From CAZBNB01 sp964493245 (lineage in GTDB: Bacteria > Pseudomonadota > Gammaproteobacteria > Legionellales > Legionellaceae), in assembly GCA_964493245.1 (NCBI GenBank), contig CAZBNB010000009.1, forward strand, positions 18,237-82,236: a DNA stretch of 64,000 bases. Direction: 5' to 3'. The notes below the pieces were generated by a model. The model searched no databases. It had not been told where the DNA came from and saw nothing but the letters and a program-made list of their open reading frames with translations. Shown one piece after another: positions 10,101 through 18,600 of the stretch. The first letter of the stretch is position 1; every line of letters begins with the position of its first letter. A program made the translations under genes and the position numbers.

Positions 10101-10516
10101 GACAAGGATGAAATCAAAGCGAATTCATAACTAAATTTTTTTAAAAATGGATTTTCATGATCGGGCAATTCTTCACCATTTTGATCGCGAAAAAGAGTAT
10201 ATAGGGGTGTTTGTAAATCAAATGGATATTTAAATTTACCCGATCCTGGTTGGGCTTGCTCTGCTTTATTGAGTTCAATAAGTTTTAATACAAGATATGC
10301 AAAAACGGGCTTACTAAGAGAGGCTGCGCCAAATGTAGTTTCTGAGGTTACTACAGAAGGCTCAAGATCAGCTGTTTGACCTAAAGGAGTTGATGAAATA
10401 GTCTGATTTTGTAAGATAGCAATACTCGCTCCAGGAATTTTTACGTCTCTCATTCTTTCCTGTACACCATGTGTGTTCGATGTGAATTCATGACGCTCTT
10501 CTGCTTTTTGATGCAT
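7181..10516 (-). CDS. tandem two-domain beta-lactamase-fold serine hydrolase, 1111 residues
   Basis: The protein carries two copies of the class C beta-lactamase/esterase fold. Domain 1 (about 22-440) has S66-L-S-K69, a Y251-S-G motif and HTGDMDEW at the KTG position. Domain 2 (about 495-870) has S549-L-S-K552, Y708-S-G and only QFG at the KTG position. Each domain contains a related insertion starting YLSENPK and ending AGHT, which shows that they arose by duplication. A helical repeat-like stretch and a DUF3471-like beta domain follow, then a polar, Pro/Glu-rich tail. No signal peptide or membrane helix is visible, unusual for this fold. In Legionella a large cytosolic hydrolase with a polar C-terminus would suggest a Dot/Icm substrate, but that is inference. 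Domain 2 is the more canonical; either could be inactive. Confidence 0.8.
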   Translation of the reverse strand: MHQKAEERHEFTSNTHGVQERMRDVKIPGASIAILQNQTISSTPLGQTADLEPSVVTSETTFGAASLSKPVFAYLVLKLIELNKAEQAQPGSGKFKYPFDLQTPLYTLFRDQNGEELPDHENPFLKKFSYEFALISSLSADIVAEAEDGKIYLSENPKEYFIKGMKQATPLPENIDLSNLKEKLNNPDFQKTILAITSKAGHTLSLSQLEQAIGYAKKIDAELVLSHRTGLQIVDTIPFKFQFEPGTHYAYSGPGIECLQDTIEELTETNIGVLAQENIFSPMHLQHTSYGSEPKAANSLITTAEDYMTFIHNWANDDSLNYAFRPVHPEYSMHDDYMPQSDKCLVSEVHLSEQNKAHVTWGLGVGLVQDDRGQIIAAYHTGDMDEWRSGFGIELDSSGHAVTGGVYLSNSHNGHVLAESVLPQTLEPALDYFCATYGFARNPEELDHTDFHGLNPTILKPDIQKMAYETRETISEKRQIETETPSHSVSTLQSIADMGHIPAVSYAHVETQEENNVVRASIAVGKKNAQATDSKTNAVDDRTQFPASSLSKIMFTYLVLQLAKREYNFELMSALDDMNSAKEGTIYLSENPKAYFVKGMEQVAYLPEHIDLTNLEQKIIDTDFKKTIFAITSNAGHTPDIHFDLDKPLHDILPYEKFLMDGQYPQKAKELTARHVLSHTTGLPNFGPTPSTTLKFNETSELGKGYSYSGESFLYLQRAIETQTGKDLETLAQDYVFKPLGMERTTFLPPITDDNIVDVHTELGVPTAIYVCDPPLNAASSLSTTGEDFSKFMAAWIENMDDPIIKQAFEPIDKHSAESCGLGWHIYRNKDEVFAYQFGSNPNTRAFVAINVTQRKGAVFFTNSENGMSIANQIFSSPDLAPIGYLRGLFEDLHFTQSDEPGWQETISGKIAEAEGRPEEARHYFERACELAPQDESKQKRLDWFDKVHTPSREQEFVAPLQIFSGNYQNDYNDNIKVLVRDDSLILREFDQEKRFVRISENEFLPEKDQSFKIRFNRNQMSISYVFGGPNKLLSTVPTPKIQPKEASTQGQIQRQHDLKHAVSDIRAECQKKALLTSIPDEKHEQSNEAEDHSYTTPTPFPIKPKPSGEN

Positions 10517-10647
10517 ACCCAGCTTATTTAAATCGATTTCTAAGGATATTGTGATTATAGCAAAGATATGATGACTCTATTTAAAATATGCTTCTTGAGG
10601 TTTAGTGTAATAAAATGGAAAAAAACCTGTTTATATTAAGGAGAGCT

Positions 10648-11382
10648 ATGACATCAAAATCAGCCAAAGAAATTCTGGCGTATGTTAGAAAAGGTGATTT
10701 TGCTCATCCTGGTGAAATTGATGCGATCGAAATGGCTTTAAAACCTATTTCCAAAAATAAAACTCAATTGATATTAGATGTGGGTAGTGGCTTGGGTGGT
10801 ACAGCCCATTATGTGCAAATGCATGGATGGGGTAAAGTTACTGGTTTGGATTTGGATGATGAATTAATTCAATATGCAACACTAAATTATCCAGACACAG
10901 ATTTTATCTGCAGTGATATTTTGCATGCTCATGAGCATATTTCGGAAAAATTTGATCTAATTTATAGCTTTAGCGCATTTTTTTGTTTTAAATCACAGCT
11001 TCAGGCTTTGAAGCAAATGTCATATTTTTCTAAACCACAAACTAATCTTGTGATTTTTGATTACTCTCGTTTTTCGAAAGAGGCTTATCAATCACCATTT
11101 CCTTGGTCTAAGACTGCGTCTCGGTTTTGTCCTATTTATTTGCCAGAATTTGAGCAATGGTTATTGGATACTGGTTGGCGCTTAAAAACAACAATGGATA
11201 TCAGTATACATTTTGAAAACTGGTATACTAAATTGCTTCAATCGTTTGAGGAAAAACGAGAAGAAATTTTAAGTCGGTTTGATGATGTATTTGATAAAAT
11301 GATGATTGGCTATCATCAGCTGCTCATGGATATTAAATCACATCAAATTGGCGGAATAATTGTTTATGCAGAGAGAATTTAA
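10648..11382 (+). CDS. class I SAM-dependent methyltransferase
   Basis: 244 residues from the ATG at 10648, which is preceded by AAGGAG at the right distance; an upstream in-frame ATG (10615) lacks a binding site. Motif I is LILDVGSGLGGTAHYVQ, followed by an acidic GLDLDDEL loop and DFICSDIL, a standard Rossmann methyltransferase. The C-terminal half is helical with no known substrate domain. It is the first gene of a compact run of six (methyltransferase, racemase-like, two dipeptidases, cupin, ada) separated by few bases or overlapping. The substrate is unknown. Confidence 0.82.
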   Translation: MTSKSAKEILAYVRKGDFAHPGEIDAIEMALKPISKNKTQLILDVGSGLGGTAHYVQMHGWGKVTGLDLDDELIQYATLNYPDTDFICSDILHAHEHISEKFDLIYSFSAFFCFKSQLQALKQMSYFSKPQTNLVIFDYSRFSKEAYQSPFPWSKTASRFCPIYLPEFEQWLLDTGWRLKTTMDISIHFENWYTKLLQSFEEKREEILSRFDDVFDKMMIGYHQLLMDIKSHQIGGIIVYAERI

Positions 11383-11396
11383 TACGGTGGTTGAGC

Positions 11397-12086
11397 ATGA
11401 AAAATCTGGGAATAATCGGTGGTGTTAGCTGGGAGTCTACGGCGGTATATTACAAGCTCATCAATGAGCACATTAAAGAGCAATTAGGTGGCTTACATTC
11501 TGCACCAATTATTTTGTTTAGCATGAACTATCAAGAGTTGGTTGATTATAAGAACAAAGACCAGTGGAATAAAATCTCCGACAAGCTATGCGAAACCGCA
11601 ATTCAACTTGAGCAGGCTGGGGCCGATTCTGTTATTTTATGCTGCAATACCTTACATAAAGTCGCTGCAGATATCGAGCAATCAATTACGATTCCATTTT
11701 TGCATATCGTTGATGCAGCTGGTTTTCGTTTGAAAAAAGAAAATATTCAGAGAATTGGTTTGTTGGGTACACAATTCACATTAGAAGATGGGTTTTATAA
11801 TGCGCGCTTGATGGAAAAATTTCAAATCGATGTGATTTTACCGGATAAAAGTTCGCGAATGACACTTGACTCTATCATTTACAATGAACTTTGTGCGGGG
11901 GTTTTTTCTGAAAAATCAAAACAAATTTTGATGACAATGATGGATGGGCTCGTTGAACAGGGCGCGCAAGCTATTTTATTAGGTTGCACAGAATTAGGGA
12001 TGTTGGTTGACTCGGACGCGTATCGAGTTCCAATTTTTGATACCACGATACTGCATGCTGAATTAGCAACTTCATGGGTGATATAA
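11397..12086 (+). CDS. aspartate/glutamate racemase family enzyme
   Basis: 229 residues from the ATG at 11397 (a TTG six bases earlier is possible). The N-terminus NLGIIGGVSWESTAVYY is typical of PLP-independent Asp/Glu racemases. Both catalytic-cysteine motifs are present: CCNTLH near residue 83 and LGCTELGML near residue 200. The 3' end overlaps the start of the next gene by 13 bases. Because two D-Ala-D-Ala dipeptidase homologues follow, a role in D-amino-acid or peptidoglycan-fragment metabolism is likely, but the amino acid racemised cannot be assigned. Confidence 0.85.
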   Translation: MKNLGIIGGVSWESTAVYYKLINEHIKEQLGGLHSAPIILFSMNYQELVDYKNKDQWNKISDKLCETAIQLEQAGADSVILCCNTLHKVAADIEQSITIPFLHIVDAAGFRLKKENIQRIGLLGTQFTLEDGFYNARLMEKFQIDVILPDKSSRMTLDSIIYNELCAGVFSEKSKQILMTMMDGLVEQGAQAILLGCTELGMLVDSDAYRVPIFDTTILHAELATSWVI

Positions 12087-12850
12087 AGGTGAAAAAACGA
12101 TGGTTGAGTTTGATATGTGGAGGATTGATGTTGTCATTCGAAGTGTTGGCAGGTGTTACTTTGATTAGCGACCCTAAAGTGTTAGCAATTCCGATTCATG
12201 AGAACCATGATTCTTGGGTTGATTTGAGAAAGCAGAAGACGATTGTATATGGCCCTTCGCCTGAAGTCCCCAATAATCAAGATTACTTCTATTTACGAAA
12301 AACCGTTTATGACAAATTGAAGCTTGCACAAAGCAAGCTGCCCAAAGGATATCATTTCTGTTTATATGAAGGATATCGCAGCCTTGCATTGCAAAAAATG
12401 ATTTTTGATAAGCAATACGCGAACATAAAACAAAGACATCCTGACTGGCCGGAAAAAGATACTTTCTTGGAAACAACTAAACTGGTTTCGCCAGTGATTA
12501 ACCCAGATAAAACACACAATATTCCACCTCATTCAACAGGGGCGGCGATTGATGTATATTTGCTTGATGATGAAGGACAAGTGGTTGATATGGGCATTCA
12601 TCCTAAAGATTGGATGCTAGATAAGGACGGTCAATTATCATTAACAGATTCTAACGCGATTTCTGAGGCTGCTATAATACACCGTAACATCATGAGTGAT
12701 GTCTTATCTGCCGTTGAATTTGTGAACTATCCAACGGAATACTGGCATTGGTCTTATGGCGATCGTTATTGGGCCTATGTCAAACACCATACACATGCGA
12801 TATATGGTAATACCAACTCACCAACAACGGAAATAATGGATGGAAGATAG
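12074..12850 (+). CDS. D-Ala-D-Ala dipeptidase, VanX/DdpX family, exported
   Basis: 258 residues from ATG 12074 (a GTG at 12089 is an alternative start). A hydrophobic signal sequence ending in VLAG suggests export to the periplasm. Peptidase M15D motifs are intact: an Arg-containing EGYRSLALQ, the zinc motif HSTGAAIDVYLLD (His and Asp ligands) and EYWHWSYGDRYWA with the catalytic Glu and third zinc ligand His. VanX-type enzymes cleave D-Ala-D-Ala; a chromosomal copy outside a van cluster is more likely for peptidoglycan dipeptide recycling. The gene overlaps both neighbours (13 and 11 bases), implying translational coupling. Confidence 0.87.
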   Translation: MGDIKVKKRWLSLICGGLMLSFEVLAGVTLISDPKVLAIPIHENHDSWVDLRKQKTIVYGPSPEVPNNQDYFYLRKTVYDKLKLAQSKLPKGYHFCLYEGYRSLALQKMIFDKQYANIKQRHPDWPEKDTFLETTKLVSPVINPDKTHNIPPHSTGAAIDVYLLDDEGQVVDMGIHPKDWMLDKDGQLSLTDSNAISEAAIIHRNIMSDVLSAVEFVNYPTEYWHWSYGDRYWAYVKHHTHAIYGNTNSPTTEIMDGR

Positions 12851-13538
12851 TAAAACAAAACTTGCGCTGTCCATATTATGTGACGTGATTGCGCTCAGTA
12901 AAAAACGCTGCTTGTCCCCGATACAGGGTCGATTGGCTTATGCGGGACATGAAAACTTTATTGGTCGTGTCATTGATGGTTATTCAGAGGAAGCAGATGA
13001 TATTTGTTTACTCAGTAAAGAGGCTGCATCTGCATTATGTGATGTTCAAAGTGAGTTGAATCAATCCGATTTAGGTTTATATATTTTTGATGCTTATCGT
13101 CCTCTGCGCGCTGTAAAGGATTTCGCCTGCTGGTACCATTCGCCTGTCGTGAATGAGTATGAACGAACTCGTCATCAGATTCATTATCCTCATCTTCAGA
13201 AGACAGTTTTAGTCGAAAAAGGTTATGCACCCGATACCACATCTCGTCATAATTTTGGTCATGCTGTTGATTTAACACTGATTCGTTTGTCAGATTTATC
13301 TTTTCTGGATATGGGCGCTTGCTTTGATTATTTTGATGAAGTGTCACATGAAACGGCAACCATCGAGCAAATTGGAGTGGACGCTTATCAAAATCGCCAA
13401 CGTTTAACGTGTGTTATGAAAAAATATGGTTTTATTCCGTACCCTTACGAATATTGGCATTTTGATTATCAACACATTGAAGTTGATGAACCATTAGATA
13501 TTTGTATTGATGCCTCCTTAAAAGGCTTAAATGCCTGA
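12840..13538 (+). CDS. second VanX-like D-Ala-D-Ala dipeptidase, cytoplasmic
   Basis: 232 residues with no signal peptide. The M15D motifs are present: DAYRPLRAV, SRHNFGHAVDLTLI (zinc His and Asp) and PYEYWHFDYQ (catalytic Glu, zinc His). It therefore looks active but lacks the export signal of the gene it overlaps by 11 bases. The pair would handle the same kind of dipeptide in two compartments, or different dipeptides. Sequence similarity between the two is limited to the motifs, so they are divergent paralogues rather than a recent tandem copy. Confidence 0.85.
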   Translation: MEDSKTKLALSILCDVIALSKKRCLSPIQGRLAYAGHENFIGRVIDGYSEEADDICLLSKEAASALCDVQSELNQSDLGLYIFDAYRPLRAVKDFACWYHSPVVNEYERTRHQIHYPHLQKTVLVEKGYAPDTTSRHNFGHAVDLTLIRLSDLSFLDMGACFDYFDEVSHETATIEQIGVDAYQNRQRLTCVMKKYGFIPYPYEYWHFDYQHIEVDEPLDICIDASLKGLNA

Positions 13539-13619
13539 TTAAAAAATCAATGCCCGTTTTTAGGCGGCAATCTTTCATGGTGCTGGTATCGTTGTCTATT
13601 GATTAATGAGGGTATGGTT

Positions 13620-14003
13620 ATGAGAATACAATTTATTCCAAAAGATTATCAACATACCTCACCCGCAGAGGCAGAGGTAAGATTATTAATGAATAATCAT
13701 TTGGGTGGCATGGCTCATTGTATATTGAAAAATGACAATATCTCTAAAGTCGTGTGTCATAAAACGGTTAGTGAGTTTTGGCATGTGCTGTCAGGAGAAG
13801 GACGTATTTGGAGAAAATCACACAGTGAAGAAATAGTAACGCTATTAAAGAAAGGCGTTACCATTGATATTGCTGTTGGAACTGCGTTTCAATATCGCAG
13901 CGACGAAGACGACTTGGTGTTTATCTGTGTAACAATGCCTCCATGGCCTGGTCACGATGAAGTTTTTTATCTTGAAAAAGGCGAATGGATTCCTTCACTA
14001 TGA
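13620..14003 (+). CDS. small cupin protein
   Basis: About 127 residues from the ATG at 13620, chosen because GAGGG lies 7 bases upstream; an in-frame ATG at 13599 has no binding site. A single cupin barrel: SEFWHVLSGEGRIW as the first metal-binding motif region (His and Glu-like positions partly kept), then a glycine turn and FQYRSDEDDLVFICVTMPPW. Related small cupins bind a metal and sometimes act as sugar or amino-acid epimerases or sensors. The stop overlaps the next start in ATGA, so it is translationally coupled to ada. Confidence 0.72.
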   Translation: MRIQFIPKDYQHTSPAEAEVRLLMNNHLGGMAHCILKNDNISKVVCHKTVSEFWHVLSGEGRIWRKSHSEEIVTLLKKGVTIDIAVGTAFQYRSDEDDLVFICVTMPPWPGHDEVFYLEKGEWIPSL

Positions 14004-14779
14004 TAAACGATAAACAGGCACAAGATTATTATCGTGCGTTACTTACAAAAGACAGTCATTATGAAGGCATTTTTTATGTTGGGGTTAAAACAACTGGCGT
14101 ATTTTGTCGACCGACCTGTCCTGCAAGAAAACCAAAATTTGAAAATTGTGAGTTCTTTGAATCAGCACAAGCAGCGCTTCTTGCATCTTTTCGGCCCTGT
14201 AAACGGTGTAAGCCACTTTCTCATCCGAATGAAGTATCTGATTTAGTACGATTTTTAGTGGATGCTGTCGAAAAAGAGCCTTGTCGGCGCTGGAAAACAG
14301 CTGATTTTAATGCGTTATCGATTGATGAATCAACGGCGAGAAGACAATTTAAAAAACGTTTTGGTATGACGTTTGTTAGCTTTGCTCGCGCAAGACGAAT
14401 GGGTGAAGCGATGAAAGAAATTCGGCAGGGGAGTTCTGTGATTGAGGCGCAATTAGAAGCGGGGTTTGAATCCGGTAGTGGATTTCGAGACGCTTTTTCA
14501 AAAATTTTTGGTAATGCTCCAGTCAGAGCACATCAACAAACAACAGTTCTGCAAGCGGCATGGATAGACACTGTTTTAGGTCCCATGATTGCAATTGCTG
14601 ATGAAACAGTACTTTATTTATTGGAGTTTGTGACACGACGTGGTCTTGAAAAAGAAGTTGAACGTTTACGTTCGCGAGGATTTGCCATTGTTCCTGGGAG
14701 TACAGCACCGATTTACTCAATTACAGGGGTTCTAGCCCGGAACCGGCAAAATTTCCGGACTGTTTTTGTTCACCATTGA
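14000..14779 (+). pseudogene. ada: ada, N-terminal part, truncated by a Tn3-family transposon
   Basis: Starts at the ATG at 14000 (ATGA overlap with the cupin). Present are the phosphotriester-repair domain with the zinc/methyl-acceptor cysteines (VFCRPTCPARKP and RPCKRCKP), the AraC-type helix-turn-helix, and the first ~50 residues of the O6-methylguanine transferase domain (AWIDTVLGPMIAIADE). Genuine ada sequence stops at 14725; from 14726 the frame runs into the transposon repeat and ends at 14779 after 17 foreign residues. The PCHR active site for O6-methylguanine repair is missing and is not found elsewhere in the window. The N-terminal sensor and DNA-binding domains could still be made. 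Confidence 0.88.
14726..14757 (+). repeat. Tn3-family left terminal inverted repeat
   Basis: 32 bp beginning GGGGTTCTAGCCCGG. It pairs with the repeat at 30264-30295 with one mismatch at position 23. The tnpA stop codon (TAG on the minus strand, 14732-14734) lies inside it, and the repeat fuses in frame to the broken ada gene. Confidence 0.95.
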
Positions 14780-17700
14780 TTTTTTTGAATCACCAAGGAA
14801 AACATTGTTGATTATTGTATCAAGGTCAATGATTTTATCACCTGCAAAAATAAAGTGCCCCTGAAAATGAATGTGTTGCCAAGCCACCGGTGAAATTTTC
14901 TTCAATCTAGCCAAGGCCTTCTGATTACCCTCTGCTTCATATTTTAATTTGAGTTTGGATAGTATCGCTGAATTGTAATGGATAATGGCGTTAGCGATAA
15001 GTCTTGCACATTGATTACTGATTTCAATTTCACGATCGCCTCGGCCTGAGAGCTGCTTTTTTCCATAAGCGGTTGCAATGGCCGATCGTAATTGGTGATA
15101 CGATTCAACACGGTTTTGAGAGCGATGTACATCCCGTTGTAGTTTTCTGTCTTGTAGGTATTTTAAGGTATAAATACTTCGCACCAATTTATCATATTCG
15201 AATATTGCCTTTCTGGTTCGGTTTGAGGTCGTGTAAGTGCACAGTTTTTTCATCAGAATGCTCTGTGAAATTTCTTTAAGACCCAAAGCCCTAATGATAA
15301 GCTCAATGTTTGGCCATTCATCTTCAATAAGTTGGCGGTCAATTGTACCAGCGGGTTTGATCAGCCATTCATTATACTGAACGAGATCTCCGCCACAATA
15401 CAGATGTTTTCGTTGTGTTTGTAAATTGGTAAATCGGGGACATAATTTGCCGCCGAACCAATCCATCATGGCAAAATTAGCCTTGTTAATCACATGCATG
15501 TCACCAGTAATGGCATCAGGCATAATGTTACTTGTGTTGTTGTACCAGATATCAAAAGCGAAGTAGCTTTCATGCTCGTGAGCCCCAATCAACTCTGTTT
15601 GCAGAGGGATATGATTAACCAACAGAGTATATGCGACAACGCCTTTTCCTTTTTTAAAGTATTTTTTGGAGCGTCTTGCTTTAAGCGTTGGTCTTGCCAC
15701 TTCAAATTTTTGGCCATCCACACCACCGTACAGAATAGCCATATCCAATGAGTAATAAGGAAAGATCGGCATTTTTGCAATGTCATCGCCGATGAGGTCA
15801 TTCGCTTTTTTTAATGTTTGCAATCTCACGCGAGACTGATAAATATTAAGCAGACTATCATAAGGAATGTCTGAAATTTCAGACATATTGAGATTGCCGT
15901 TATTGAACGCTTGAGCAATAATAACCGCGTTTAAGCAATTTTCATCTACATGTTGTTTAGCATATCGTGGTTGTATATGGGTAAAAGCAGATGAATATCG
16001 GCTCTGTTCATTAACAAATCGAATGACATCCGTAATGTCACATAATGGCAATTGCTCATAGAAGCGGTACTGAGCCTCTTCATCACACGCTGCTTTGGAT
16101 TTTTTTAAATGAAGGGTTTGAGTTTTTTCATCATAAAACAGGTGCTTGAGCTTACCTTGAGTAAAATCGTTATTGAATCGCATCCACTCTGCATGTAGCT
16201 CCGCGATACGTTCATCCAATAATTTTTTGATTGGATATCTTAATGCGGGAATATCCAATGGCTGAACTAATGCACCTTTTTCGTTTGCAGAGCTAATCTC
16301 TTGTTGTAATGAGCGATGATGGATACTATCTGATAGGTAGAGCTCACCAGCTTTGAGTCGTTTCTTCATTTGGCGATAGATCCAAAATTCGTAGCGATCA
16401 CCATGAAATTTTTGCTCATCTTTATTATTGGTGTCAAACAAGTATGGTTGTAACCGCTTAGGCCTAGTTTTCTCAGGGCAGTCAGTGACCGGATATTTGT
16501 TGATGGTTTTGTCTGTGTCAAATATGTCTTTAAGCCAAGTGATTGCAGCAAGCCACGGGCTATCAGGCGCTGTACTTGAAAAATCAATGGCCATCATTAA
16601 TGGACGTAATTGTAGTTTGTATCGATGAAAGTGTTTATCAATCATTTTCCATTGAAAATCGATTGCTTTAAGTTCTTTTCCATCATCCAGTGACACTGTA
16701 TTGCGCAACTCATCTTCGGGCATGATGGTAAATGCGGTTTTCCGCACTTCACCAAAAGTAACTTCATTTGATAATTCAGGCGTTACAAATAGGCGTGCTA
16801 ACTGTTTCATAACTGATAACTCGGATTGTTTGCTTATCGCATACTCTGAATATGCTTCTTGTGCTTTTTCTTTGATTTCACCTTCAAACTGTTTAAGGTG
16901 AATGAAAAAAGACTCCATTAAATTATCATTGAGATGAAGATAGCGCTGCTGGATATAACACAGCAGATATAAATTGGTTTGCTCGGATTTCAGCTCTTTT
17001 CGCAAATCGTAGGTAGTGTAGTAATCAATAAGGCTCGCATAATATTGAATATTTTGATGAGAGAGATTGAGTTTAGGTAACAGTGATTGGGCCAACCGGT
17101 ACAACGGTTTTATCGAAAGCATTTTATCACGTTCAGCGCTTATCATTCGTGATTTAAAATCTTTGGTATCATGTTTTAGATCCGCTAGTCCAGACAGTGT
17201 CTCGTTTTCTTTTTCAAACAGTAATTTTTTCAAATCCGTCTTATTTGCTTCCGTGAGCGACTCTTGAAGAATAACTCGTAAGCGATTGCGCTCAGTGTTC
17301 AAAGCACTTCTCACGATGAGTTGCAATGTTGAATACCCGGGCCGCATGATTTTCTTTTCCTGCATAAACGCTAACAACTCGATAACGATAAATTGTGGAC
17401 TGATATCTCGGCGCAAGATTTGCTTAGCCTTGTCGATAAGCAGCGGTTCGAATTCCTTTGACCACATTTGATAACCAAAATGCGAAGCAATTGCATGACA
17501 TTGTGAATAATACTGATGTTTTGTGATGGCCGCTGGGTGAAATAATTGCTCTGGAAAATATTCTTGCATGACAAAATTGATATCGTCTTGAACCTCAACC
17601 TCGTCCCAGTCAAATGAAAAGAACAGATGTTTGGCTTTGAAGTAACCTATTTGAATAGCGCAATGAACTTGAGCGGCTAAATTGGCACGTCCCTTCATTA

Positions 17701-17827
17701 ATATCTGCTCTTCTGCCGTGAGATTGAGGTAGTTCAAACGTTGAGCATCATCAAAATCAGGAATCTCATATAAAGCAGCTTGCTCCGCTTCTGATAAAAC
17801 AGTTAGTCTTTCATTTTGTATACTCAT
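14732..17827 (-). CDS. tnpA: Tn3-family transposase TnpA
   Basis: 1031 residues, close to the ~1000 typical of Tn3 transposases, and uninterrupted. The N-terminal DUF4158-like DNA-binding region begins SEAEQAALYEIPDFD. The catalytic core shows the first Asp in LYGGVDGQKFEV, the second in PDAITGDMHVINKANFAMMD, and the Glu in HRSQNRVESYHQLR. The stop codon lies within the left terminal repeat, so the gene runs right to the transposon end. It is transcribed away from tnpR, leaving a 149-bp intergenic region where resolution would take place. It appears intact and could be active. Confidence 0.96.
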   Translation of the reverse strand: MSIQNERLTVLSEAEQAALYEIPDFDDAQRLNYLNLTAEEQILMKGRANLAAQVHCAIQIGYFKAKHLFFSFDWDEVEVQDDINFVMQEYFPEQLFHPAAITKHQYYSQCHAIASHFGYQMWSKEFEPLLIDKAKQILRRDISPQFIVIELLAFMQEKKIMRPGYSTLQLIVRSALNTERNRLRVILQESLTEANKTDLKKLLFEKENETLSGLADLKHDTKDFKSRMISAERDKMLSIKPLYRLAQSLLPKLNLSHQNIQYYASLIDYYTTYDLRKELKSEQTNLYLLCYIQQRYLHLNDNLMESFFIHLKQFEGEIKEKAQEAYSEYAISKQSELSVMKQLARLFVTPELSNEVTFGEVRKTAFTIMPEDELRNTVSLDDGKELKAIDFQWKMIDKHFHRYKLQLRPLMMAIDFSSTAPDSPWLAAITWLKDIFDTDKTINKYPVTDCPEKTRPKRLQPYLFDTNNKDEQKFHGDRYEFWIYRQMKKRLKAGELYLSDSIHHRSLQQEISSANEKGALVQPLDIPALRYPIKKLLDERIAELHAEWMRFNNDFTQGKLKHLFYDEKTQTLHLKKSKAACDEEAQYRFYEQLPLCDITDVIRFVNEQSRYSSAFTHIQPRYAKQHVDENCLNAVIIAQAFNNGNLNMSEISDIPYDSLLNIYQSRVRLQTLKKANDLIGDDIAKMPIFPYYSLDMAILYGGVDGQKFEVARPTLKARRSKKYFKKGKGVVAYTLLVNHIPLQTELIGAHEHESYFAFDIWYNNTSNIMPDAITGDMHVINKANFAMMDWFGGKLCPRFTNLQTQRKHLYCGGDLVQYNEWLIKPAGTIDRQLIEDEWPNIELIIRALGLKEISQSILMKKLCTYTTSNRTRKAIFEYDKLVRSIYTLKYLQDRKLQRDVHRSQNRVESYHQLRSAIATAYGKKQLSGRGDREIEISNQCARLIANAIIHYNSAILSKLKLKYEAEGNQKALARLKKISPVAWQHIHFQGHFIFAGDKIIDLDTIINNVFLGDSKKSMVNKNSPEILPVPG

Positions 17828-17976
17828 ATGACGATAAAACTAAATTGTAAATAATGGTCGTTTTGTAAGGTGAGAAAATATAGCATATTGGTTCGTTATA
17901 CACGATAATAAATTGTATGGTGTTATATTCAAAAATAACCTTAAGACAAAAACAACGAAAATTGAGTGGGATTTAT
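17828..17976. promoter_or_regulatory. tnpA-tnpR intergenic region, candidate res site and divergent promoters
   Basis: 149 bp between the divergent transposase and resolvase starts. It contains two copies of a direct repeat, ACGATAA followed by TAAATTGTA, at 17831-17849 (3-base spacer) and 17902-17917 (no spacer), and an imperfect dyad TCGTTATACACGA at 17893-17905. In Tn3-family elements this is where resolvase binds its subsites and represses both genes. Assigning the repeats to res subsites is an inference. Confidence 0.5.
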
Positions 17977-18600
17977 ATGATTTACGGGTATGTTCGAGTC
18001 AGTACTCATGAACAAAGTGTTGATAGTCAAAAAAATGGCATTAGTCGATATTGCATAGATCAAAGACTTATGGTTGATGAATGGATTGAGCTTGAGATGT
18101 CATCTCGTAAATCAACTGAAATGCGTCGCATTGATGAGCTGTTGAATAAACTATCTCCTAACGACACAGTCATAGCATCAGAACTATCAAGACTTGGTCG
18201 CTCTATAAAAGAAACATTGAATACGATAGAAGCTATTGTTCAAAATAAAAAAGCGCGTTTAATTCTGATTAAACAAAATTTAGATCTAAATCCCAATGCT
18301 AAAAACAATGTGGCCAATAAAGTACTCATCACCATATTTTCAATGTTAGCCGAATTAGAGAGAGATTTTATTTCTGAGCGGACTAAAGAAGGTTTGCGCG
18401 CACGTGTTGCCAAAGGGATAAAACTCGGAAAACCCAAAGGGGTAATACAAGCCTCAATGTATGATAAAGACAAAGAAAAAATTTTACATCTTTATCAATT
18501 AGGAGTCCCACTCCAAAAAATTATTACAACTCACCTACACTATGGTAAATATTTATCTCTTAAAGCATTCATCAATAAGATAGTGGGTACTAAATGCTAA
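17977..18600 (+). CDS. tnpR: serine resolvase TnpR
   Basis: 207 residues from the ATG at 17977, where the protein begins MIYGYVRVSTHEQSVDSQ, the classic resolvase N-terminus with the catalytic Ser in RVST. Later active-site positions are kept: ASELSRLGRS and LAELERDFISERTKEGL. The C-terminal helix-turn-helix is recognisable but diverged (LYQLGVPLQKIITTHL). An upstream ATG in frame (17917) lies within a res-like repeat and is unlikely. The last 7 bases overlap the start of the DMT transporter, which couples the resolvase to the metal cargo. Confidence 0.93.
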   Translation: MIYGYVRVSTHEQSVDSQKNGISRYCIDQRLMVDEWIELEMSSRKSTEMRRIDELLNKLSPNDTVIASELSRLGRSIKETLNTIEAIVQNKKARLILIKQNLDLNPNAKNNVANKVLITIFSMLAELERDFISERTKEGLRARVAKGIKLGKPKGVIQASMYDKDKEKILHLYQLGVPLQKIITTHLHYGKYLSLKAFINKIVGTKC

